A stretch of 64,000 nt of DNA from Paragonimus westermani (lineage: Eukaryota > Platyhelminthes > Trematoda > Plagiorchiida > Troglotrematidae), in the NCBI GenBank assembly GCA_008508345.1, contig QNGE01000139.1, positions 10,875 to 74,874 on the forward strand, read 5' to 3'. Under the pieces are notes generated by a model. It saw nothing but the letters and a program-made list of their open reading frames with translations. It searched no databases and was not told where the DNA came from. The position numbers and the translations under genes were made by a program. Of this stretch, positions 56,311-64,000 are shown in pieces; the first letter of the stretch is position 1, and each line of letters opens with the position of its first letter.

Positions 56311-56700
56311 CAGTCTTTCACCAGGTAGGAGGTCCACACCGGCATCTTGCGAATGCCGAAGACAATCCTCCATTATTTCGTCTATGACGAAATTAAACAA
56401 AAATGGTGACAGTGGACAGCCTTGATGTACGCCGATCATGATGCTGAAACTGCCAGACAGTTCACCGTAAACCTTAATCTGAGCTGAAGTATGGGAATAA
56501 AGTGCCGACAGTGTGTTTACGTACCTAATCGGCACACCTCTACGTTTGAGCGATTCCAAAAGTGTAGGTCGATCCACTGAATCGAACGCACCTTTATTGT
56601 CAAGAAATGCAATTGTTAGCCGGCGGTATACATGATGCTGCTCCAGAAATTGACGAACAGTAAAAATTTTATCTGTACATCCCCGTCCGGGGCGAAAAAC
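56311..56700 (-). pseudogene. LINE reverse transcriptase palm region
   Basis: From right to left on the minus strand: FLDNKGAFDS-type sequence near 56590, LLESLKRRGVPIRYVNTL, AQIKVYGELSGSFSIMIGV, HQGCPLSPFLFNFVID and then EDCLRHSQDAGVDLLPGERL. V.QGC.LSP.LFN..ID is the RT motif before the catalytic YADD. Sequence stops at the N (56310), where YADD should follow but copy A begins instead. Confidence 0.85.
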
Positions 56701-57261
56701 CCGCCTGTTCTTCCCTAATGTTTATCTCCCAAACTGCAATGAGTCGCCGAAGTATAATGAATGTCAGAACCCCAGAAATGGCTGGGGTCAAACTAATTCC
56801 TCCTTGGTTTTCACAAGATGACCTGATACCTTTCTTGAAGACAATAACAGTTATCGCGTGACTTCAGCACGGAGGATGTCATCTGTCGTCCACACAGGTT
56901 GAAACAACTGAGTCAAGGCCTCCACTAACGCTTCCCCACCTTCACTGAAAAGTGCCGGCACCAGATCATCTGGACCAACATCCCTAGTAAGTTTGAGAGC
57001 CGAAACGCAATTGCGGGACCACAGTCTCAGTGGGTGGTTCCGAATCTACCGACCAGGGTGCTACATTACGAGTTTGTGACCCTCAAAGCGTTCTGCCCAC
57101 CGCTCCGACCTACTGGACTTGCTATAGATGAGTGCGCCATCTATCTCGCTGGTAGCTTCACTGACAGAGTCACCACGACCAGTGACACGGACCAGCTCGA
57201 AGAGTTTGCCGGTGTTCCCAGAAGCAAAAGCGATTCCCATTTCCTTAACTTTTTCCTCTAA

Positions 57262-57720
57262 CTAAGCCTCGAGATCAGCCTTTAGACTACGTTTCAGTTT
57301 TGTACGGATATCTCTAGGCGTGTTGTGTGAGCTACCAGCAGGAATGTTTCGTCCGACTTCTGACAACTCCGAAATCCGGTGTCTGTTCACCCCATGTATC
57401 CCCGTGCCGCGGGCTATAATACCCGCTTCCGGAAAAGCCTGTGAGATTTGAGTCCAACAGCTGTTAAGATCCTCGGAGTGAGAACTACTAAGGCAGATTT
57501 CTAAGCCAGTTTGGTACTTATGCTTTACCGATGGTAAAGTCAGTTCCTCAACAGCTAGTCGTGGGGTCGCTGTCCGACAAAAGTAAGAACGGAACAACAA
57601 CATACCAACACAATCTGAATCCAAGTAAGTGCTCCACTAAGAACGAGTCTTGAATGGAACTCTGCAATGACGTGCACGAGGCATGAAAGTAGTGCTGGCT
57701 AAAAATGGTTTGCGCCCAGC
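57262..57720 (-). pseudogene. LINE linker between endonuclease and RT (original position)
   Basis: The minus frame reads LDSDCVGMLLFRSYFCRTAT, ATPRLAVEELTLPSVKHKYQ, then CWTQISQAFPEAGI, NTPRDIRTKLKRSLKADLEA and, after 57262, KEMGIAFASGNTGKLFELVR. The linker continues naturally here, so this is the native context. DSDH of the endonuclease is DSDC in both copies, a lost catalytic His. Confidence 0.82.
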
Positions 57721-58010
57721 GCACAGTTACAACAATCGCCCATCATTATCTGAGCGATGTGAAGCTATCCCAAACCTGCCAACTAAACGAGACTCGGCCT
57801 CACCAAGGCGGCTGAGCTGGGCATCCACATCTCCGACTAGAACGACTACGTCAGAACAATGTATCGACTGAAGGAGAGCGGCCAGATTCGGGTAAAACGC
57901 GTCATCGACGCCGACGTCACTACATTCAGTAGGAGCGTAAGCAGACACAACGAAAAGATTTCTGACAGTTTTGCGTCCAGAACTGACCCTAACAGAACCT
58001 GACAGGCGGA
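57303..58010 (-). repeat. Copy B of the identical 708-bp LINE segment (native context)
   Basis: Identical by eye to 55602-56309. On both sides the LINE reading continues as expected: upstream endonuclease on the right, linker on the left. Confidence 0.93.
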
Positions 58011-58330
58011 CAGCACAGTTTACTGTGAATAGCAATCTAATCTACTAATGCGACTGAGGCCGTCGTACTGAGGACTATACCTACTTCAACCTGGCCGGTG
58101 GACTCACCCGAAGTGTATAACCAGTATCGGGTAGACAATTCAGGTGCTGTTAGTTCCGTACGTTGGCTACTGCCCCGGATTCTGGTCTCCGAGATAGAGA
58201 AGACATCGACGTTCAACGGGTCTAACATGCGTGTGAGAGTGGCCTGCCGACTTATCTGTTTTAGCATGCGAACGTTGAAGACACCTATGTTAATTCGCAT
58301 TCTGGGTCTGAATGAGAGACGAGGGAGGCC
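57727..58330 (-). pseudogene. LINE AP-type endonuclease domain
   Basis: The minus frame from about 58315 reads INIGVFNVRMLKQISRQATL, LNVDVFSISETRIRGSSQ (the catalytic ET), STGQVEVGIVLSTTASVAL, then LFVVSAYAPTECS and VVLVGDVDAQLSRLG (GD.N normally, here GDVD) and RRSDN-like HRSDNDGRLL. Stops and small deletions interrupt it. Confidence 0.85.
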
Positions 58331-58840
58331 TAAAGCTGAATGGCAAAAGACGGAACTGACCGACACAGCTATATCTATTGTGGGACCTGTAGAGTAATTA
58401 CCAGAAATAAGGTATGGGAGGGTTCCAAGAGCTAAACTTGATAGAACAGTGGTGGAGGGGCCAACAGTAGCATGTTTTCGCCTATCCACCTTGCTGTATG
58501 CAGTAGATGAGGCGACCACGTTTATACCGCGAGAATGCCGATGCGATATGGAATTACTGGTGTTGCGATCATTCATGTTTGTCTGTGGGCTATGATACTG
58601 CCAGGACGCCCAGACCTAGGCAGGAGAACGATTAGGGTTCTCAACCTAAGCAATTGACTCAAATGCCTGTACCGCAAAGCAGCGAGTGGGTGGCAGTGTA
58701 CCAAAACTGGTACAATATTCGGGAAATGATGCCAACCCTCTTCCAACCTCCAAATTGGTGGACCAGGATACTGTTGTTTGTCAGACCTGCCTGTTGGTGT
58801 GGTCACCACACAGTCCAGTGTGGCCAATGCGTCAATTAAG
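58331..58840 (-). repeat. LINE 5' region
   Basis: Minus-strand sequence leading into the endonuclease, with a broken N-terminal frame. The part at 58580-58705 recurs at 10108-10240, showing it is a dispersed repeat. Confidence 0.65.
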
Positions 58841-60079
58841 GCCCGTTCTCGTTGTAACGTTTTATCGATGCACCATTATGGACTTCCTGTGTGTGTGACG
58901 TGCTCTGTGAATGAGCACACTGTGGAAGCGGTTAGGATGAACGGCTTTACTTGCTACCCTAGGTCTGGAAACGTAGCCTCATTGCGTTTGATTGGTAACC
59001 GATATTCGGCATATTCTTTCAGAGGCTCTCTGTGTGTAGAGTTCTGTAGTCTAGAATGCTTTTTTTGTTTCGGTAACAGCCAGAAATGGTTCGGCGACCA
59101 TCCGGACTGCAAGATGAATCTGGTCAACAATGGTTACCAGATCGCTGGAGTCCATGACCAGCTTGCTTATTCGTGTACTTTGCTTTGTTTGCTGGAATCG
59201 GTAGGTGGTTTTTACGCCTTTCAGCTGGTGCTCGACTATCCTAACTGTACATCATACCATTTGTGTTCAGTTTAACCGGTTACATTCACCCTGATTCGCT
59301 TGTCTTGGTCGTTTGCAGAGTGATTTTCTGACTACCACACGTATGTATTGATAGCCTAGGCTTCTATCTCTGTGGAAAGAAGTATTAGCTGTAGAAGATA
59401 GGAAGCATTGTCTACTATTGGAGGCCACATGAGATGCTTACAAGCAAGTAGAATAGTGAACCTGAATTTTCGCGCTCAGTTTAGCTTCGCAACCGTAGGT
59501 TTAGATGAAAGGAGAAAGGGTAACTTGTTATAAATATTCTAGGGCTAGTTGTAAAAGGGTTCAAGGTTATGGAATTCTTCGTATGCAAATGCGAATATTA
59601 GCCCTCTGTATACGCCGTTTCAACTGGTCTGTGATTTCACAGGTGGCTGTGTACATGTGCATTTTTGATGACCTCTTGCGTCTTACTGAACAAAAGCGCA
59701 GTGATTCCCTTATTTTGGTGAGTCAGCCCAGTGAGCTCTGCTTGCGGTTCTGCTGAACCTTCAAACTACTCGGAGGTTTTCTGCACATCGAAACCACGGC
59801 CAATTCAAATGTCGTAACTGAGCAATATAGCCACGAATGTAACTCCTGCCGAATCCTCGTTTCCTTCGACTCTTGAAATCAATTCAGTCTTTGCCTTAAG
59901 CAGCAGCAATGAGTTAGGCTGGCTCTTAATTGCCTCTCTTTCAACCAACACTAAACAATTCAATTTTATCTTCACTTTTCAATATTTATTCCACTCTCTA
60001 TGATCAGCTCCTGCACTCAGTTGATTCTTCCATAAGAGGAACACCTTTCGTGATTGTCTGCAGTTTTTTTTTATTCAGC
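58841..60079. other. Stretch with one long frame of unknown nature
   Basis: A + strand frame runs 58778-59275. It starts in LINE sequence, is cysteine-rich further on, and matches no family I recognise. The rest is featureless. Confidence 0.4.
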
Positions 60080-60240
60080 TTTACTCTTCAACCGAATCTT
60101 TTCAAAAAGAAGCACTAGATTTGAGTCTAGCTGTTGGAACGATGTTTACTACTGTCAAGACGGGGATTCGAACTCGGGTCCATGTTTTCATGAGGCAGCC
60201 TTATTAACTGCTGTACGAATTAGCTCATATTAGACCTGGT
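60080..60240 (-). repeat. tRNA-derived SINE (family shared with 42820-42985)
   Basis: On the minus strand AGCTAATTCGTACAGCAG, GGCTGCCTCATGAAAACATG, then CCCGAGTTCGAATCCCCGTC give a decayed D arm, a middle and a good TΨC arm. AAGAAGCACTAGA and the ATGTTTTCATGAGGCAGCC block link it to the copy at 42.9 kb. Confidence 0.72.
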
Positions 60241-62063
60241 CGAATTATCAGCTCTAAGTTGTCAGCCACATTTGCTTGTGAGTCTGTTCAGGTTGATCTA
60301 TCGCTTTAAGAGAAGATAGTACCTGTCCTGTTAACTCAAGTCGGTAACCTTGCCGTTACAAACTCCCAATCAAATTGACATCACTGGATTCGTTAATCCC
60401 GCCACAAATTACTGATCACAGATAAGCAATCAAGGATTTTGTTCATATAACTTGAACACTACGCACATTTGATCATTTAGATTTAGATTAAACTTATTTA
60501 TCTTTTGGATGAGTCGCAAATATTCACGTTATCATTTGTCCACGTTTTCCTGTGAAACTTTGCAATCTGATCTCTCGTCCGATGCGCAATTCGACCAGTC
60601 TATGCATGTAGTTTTACCAACTGTGCTGTAGCTTCCGTTTGAATGTATATCTAGGGCAAACCTAAGTCTTGTCTCTGTAGAATTTTCACACCGAACTGTT
60701 GAATCTGGCTGCATACAGCGGCATCCACGTCTCACACTTTATAGAGTTTTTTTTATACCCGTCGAATGTTGTATTACAAATGTCGTTCTAACTCCTACCC
60801 AGTTGGTCACATGTTTCCTGATCACCGTCTTTCCCTTGCAATCCCTCTGTTCTGATTTAATCACCCGTGCACCTCTTGTTTTTTTGCAGCGGACATCTAT
60901 TGTGTGCGTGTGTGTCCCCGAATGTATAAGAATGTAACGTCTAGCATGGTCGTCTGCTCATATTTGATTCCGACACACTAGACCGTTTATGATTGAACTA
61001 ATTGTTGTTGAATGTCAGACTGTCCGTGAGATGCTTTCATTCAGGCATCCATCTCAAAAACCTTCCTGTCTTTTTTCTTTACGGAAGGAGAATCTTATTC
61101 TGATTGATTATTCTGTCTGTGGTGGTACCCAATAGCATGTAAGTTGAGCAGTCGATACTTTGAAAAAACCTAGCCTCAAGTTGGACTGCGACTAACCTTC
61201 GATAGTCAGTCACTGCTAAGATTTCTTGTTTGGTTTGTAAGATCGCGAACCAAGGTAAATTTTCTTCTACTGAGTTCAGTAGTCAACGTTTGTATTGGAT
61301 CCGGTTCGTTGTCCAGAAAAGTACCGATTCATTCGGCTGTGGTTCGTTGCACGTTATAGTCAATTTGGACTAGTTATCATCACTGCATGGTTTTTGGATT
61401 GCTTTCGTCCTTTTGTTGGTTAGAACTCTGTTAATTTGTGTTACCTCCAGTTTAATGATTTATCCTACACAACAAACTGTGATGCCAATGCATTTCTGCC
61501 CTACTCTCATTTCTTTCACACCTTTTGTGTTGTCTTTTTGTTTCATGCATTCGATTGCCTAATACTAACCTGTCTCTGAGCTATTCATTCAACACTGTTT
61601 CTGTTTTGTTCCATTAAACCACTTAACTTGACAAATGGCCATAAATCAAGTCTTTTTTCATTACCTATCCTGTCCAATCTAATTACGTATGACCTGTCAC
61701 TGGGTTAAATTGACATGTACCTTCTCAATCTTCTCCGTGGACGAAAATGAGGTTATTGCAGGACGATTCTGACAGCTTTGCGTTTTTGGCTCATGTTTAT
61801 GTCCGTCTACGTCCATTGTGAGGGTCAGATTGGTGCTCACTAGGTACACAACAAACGAATTTGACTGACAGATCGACGGAAATCGAATGGGAGACATGTT
61901 AAATGTAATTTAAACACTGGGATATTTTCACAACATGTGGTAAATTTCCGTTGTTGTACCCTGATGGTGGATCATATTGCACAAGTTGACCTTGTCCAGA
62001 CATGATCGTCGAGGACTGCTCATTTATACACACACACATACAACTGACAAATGAGTTTGATGT
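60241..62063. other. 3' flank of the receptor gene
   Basis: No coding feature recognised. A short (CA)n run lies at 62029-62041. The 3' UTR of the minus-strand receptor is expected at the right edge. Confidence 0.5.
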
Positions 62064-63399
62064 TCATGTCACTTCCAGATGCGAGTCTCCGTTCGGTGAG
62101 TAGTTCACAGAAAGTGTCGATGGTATTTTAGTGGGCTGTTTTGTTGGCGATATCTTCTGGGTCTGTGGGCCAATCACGAGTTTGACGTCAGTCCTACTCG
62201 GTCTGCAATTTGTGTCCGCAGCAGCAGATTGCGTATGTCCTGACGAACGGAGTTTCAGGCATTCTGTCATTCGACCATACTGGCGTCGCATAGCGCATTG
62301 GATGGGCTCATTTAACCATCCGTATATGAACGGATTCACGCATGCAGATCCCATTGCTATCATTTTGCAAATCAAATCAATCAATTTGATGTGTTGACCC
62401 GGTATGATTTCGACCACATTAGACTGATACTGTAAGGTAATTTTCGTAAGCTCTCGAGCCATAGTATGACTATCTTTCTGTTCAAGCATCCATTTTTGCA
62501 GAATACGCGCACACATTTCTAAGATGCTTCCAGTTGCTGAATATGTTGTTCTGTTCGACAATCGCTGCTTCTGTACCAGACGAGTTTGCAGTGATTGAAT
62601 TTCCAAGAGAAGTGAATAGAGACACCATGGAGTCCAGCACAAAACGAAGCAAACGACCGTCCAAACTAACAAGCTGGTCGTACGACGTTTGCGCCGTTCA
62701 GCTTCCTTGCGTAGGCCTAATTGTGTTGAATGCTGTGCCAGACGACGATAGATCGACAAATAGAATCCCCCGGAAGCGGCTAGCGGTAGTACGAAGCAAA
62801 TGAGAAACACACACACCGAGTAGATCAGCCTCATCTCTGCACTGGGCCATTTTTCCACGCAATAAGCATAGTTGGTCATTTGGGCACTGTGTACATGCAA
62901 CGCTACTGGCACAGAGTTGAGGCCACCAAACAGGATCACACAACCAATTAGACACATGGCTACTCGGGTAGACATTTGCATTTTCAGAGGGTGCACAATC
63001 ATACGGTATCGGTCAAATGCGATCAATAGTATGGTGAGACATGAAATGTTTAGGGGAAGACCGAAACCAGCAAACAGCACTTGACAAAGTCCGGTACTTG
63101 CCAACTGATGTTCGTTAATCTCGTAGAACATTTGCACCGGCATACTGACAGAGCAGAGAAAAATGTCGGACACAGCTAAACATAGGACAAATAAGTTGGT
63201 TATGTTGTCTCGTAGTGTTTGTCGTCGGTATTTGACAAGTGCAAATATCAGTGCCAAATTGAATGTAGCTCCAATAAGTGAGAAAAGAGTGCACAGACTA
63301 ATAATCAAATGTCGTATAACCGGGATCCGATGCGAGGAATGTGTGGTTTCGCCGTAAGCCGAGAATGATTTGTTCGTGCCTGTTATTAGATGTGCGCAG
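62064..63399 (-). CDS. Class A (rhodopsin-like) neuropeptide receptor, NPY/NPF-like; 3' terminal exon
   Basis: A seven-transmembrane G protein-coupled receptor of the plasma membrane. The frame is open from 63399 to the stop TGA (62064-62066). Numbering from the TTG codon at 63308: TM1 has N17; TM2 has LAVSD48; Cys75 and Cys150 form the expected disulphide; TM3 ends D99-R100-Y101; TM5 has Pro175; TM6 has CWTP (224-227); TM7 has NPFIY (325-329), then a basic helix 8 and a roughly 70-residue tail. GSACVNPFIYGWLNEP and the Arg-rich third intracellular loop fit the NPY/NPF and tachykinin-like peptide receptors. The conserved Trp of TM4 is absent. The third extracellular loop (about 235-305) is unusually long. 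A strong acceptor (CCCCTCCCGGTACAG) ends at 63400, adding about 30 extracellular residues with one N-X-S sequon. The start codon must lie in an upstream exon not recognised here. Ligand is unknown. Confidence 0.9.
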
Positions 63400-64000
63400 C
63401 TGTACCGGGAGGGGAAGAGGTGGGAGGTTATTCAGTTGTCGTCATCTTTGCGATCATAGATCTGTGATGATAATTATATGAGAAAGAACAGTCAAATTTC
63501 TAATTGGCATAGAAAAATGATTTTGGTTGTGACGTTTTTTTTTTCGACTTGGATAAAGTACTTGGCAGGCAGCGGGCTGTACGTCAACCGCTAGGTCCAC
63601 TTATCGAACGGGTTCCGTGCATTTCACACCTTAGTTTGTCATCACTTCCATCTAGGGTGCATTAATCGTTGACTTAATGAGGATCGCCTGTGTGAGCCGT
63701 GTAACACATCATAATCGCTTAAACTCGATGTAGAAATTGAAGTGATGTATGGTATTCATTAACACAACAGGTGAATTGCTTGAGCATCATGATAAGAGGA
63801 TTTACCTGCAGAACAAGCAACCGTAAATTTCTGAAAATTATCGTGACGTGAATCTAACACAACCGGGCATCTGGACTGTCCGTCACTTTGGCACAAATTA
63901 GGCAAAATTGAATCAACTGTGTTCTATACCGGATGGCACTCCACTGAGTTCTACATCAAGCTTAGTAAATTTCCAATATCTCTTAGCTTTTTCATTTTTT
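63400..64000. other. Upstream intron of the receptor gene
   Basis: On the minus strand this is the intron preceding the receptor exon. No N-terminal coding exon or promoter could be recognised. Confidence 0.5.

Larger units (their letters stand above)
54890..58840 (-). mobile_element. RTE-like LINE, minus strand, rearranged and inactive
   Basis: Read on the minus strand it runs from an N-terminal/5' region (58840-58300), through an AP-type endonuclease (58300-57727), a linker (57624-57240), a reverse transcriptase (56700-56311), then an out-of-place second copy of endonuclease and linker (56309-55602), and finally the C-terminal tail (55278-54895). Every part has stops. The layout of APE endonuclease, RT and a C-terminal segment with HRLRWLDHVLRM is that of the non-LTR retroposons common in flukes. 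Confidence 0.85.

Noticed and set aside
58778..59275. 165-residue + strand frame as a host gene
   Set aside because: It starts in sequence antisense to the LINE 5' region, has no recognisable domain and no splice support.

Overview
This 64 kb window looks like nuclear DNA of a parasitic flatworm, most probably a digenean fluke of the liver- or lung-fluke type. Four things suggest this. Coding sequence is split into short exons by kilobase-scale introns with GT..AG ends. The DNA is moderately AT-rich and full of decayed retroelements. The retroelement mix is Ty3/gypsy, RTE-like LINE, Penelope-like with a GIY-YIG nuclease, R2-like and tRNA-derived SINEs. The one intact receptor gene is a rhodopsin-class neuropeptide receptor. 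The placement is inference; no species marker is present.

Left third (about 1-23,812, + strand): one large partial gene, the homologue of ASNSD1 (asparagine synthetase domain-containing protein 1). Nine exons follow each other with consistent phases and conserved blocks; two further 3' exons are tentative. The N-terminal exon carrying the start codon and the C-terminal exons were not found. The introns hold most of the mobile DNA here: a Ty3/gypsy integrase remnant (2589-3380), a LINE reverse transcriptase remnant (9262-10020), a LINE 5' fragment (10108-10240), tRNA-derived SINEs (around 12.3, 13.4, 13.6, 21.9 and 22.2 kb), and a well preserved Penelope-like element (13977-15293) whose polymerase and nuclease regions are separated by a single in-frame TGA.

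Middle (about 23.8-46.5 kb): mostly DNA without recognisable genes. It contains an R2-type LINE N-terminal fragment on the minus strand (35984-36772), a decayed second Penelope nuclease (about 40550-40740), a SINE (42820-42985), and three short open segments with good splice signals that could belong to an unidentified + strand gene.

Right third: an old, stop-riddled Ty3/gypsy element with both LTRs (46577-50817), a near-perfect palindrome just beyond its 3' LTR, then a minus-strand RTE-like LINE (about 54890-58840). Inside the LINE a 708 bp segment (55602-56309 = 57303-58010) is duplicated, and the only N of the window (56310) lies exactly at the edge of the extra copy. The window ends with a minus-strand class A peptide GPCR (62064-63399) that has an unusually long third extracellular loop and whose N-terminal exon lies upstream.

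The two host genes are unrelated in function and nothing resembles an operon. Apart from them the window is shaped by successive retroelement insertions.
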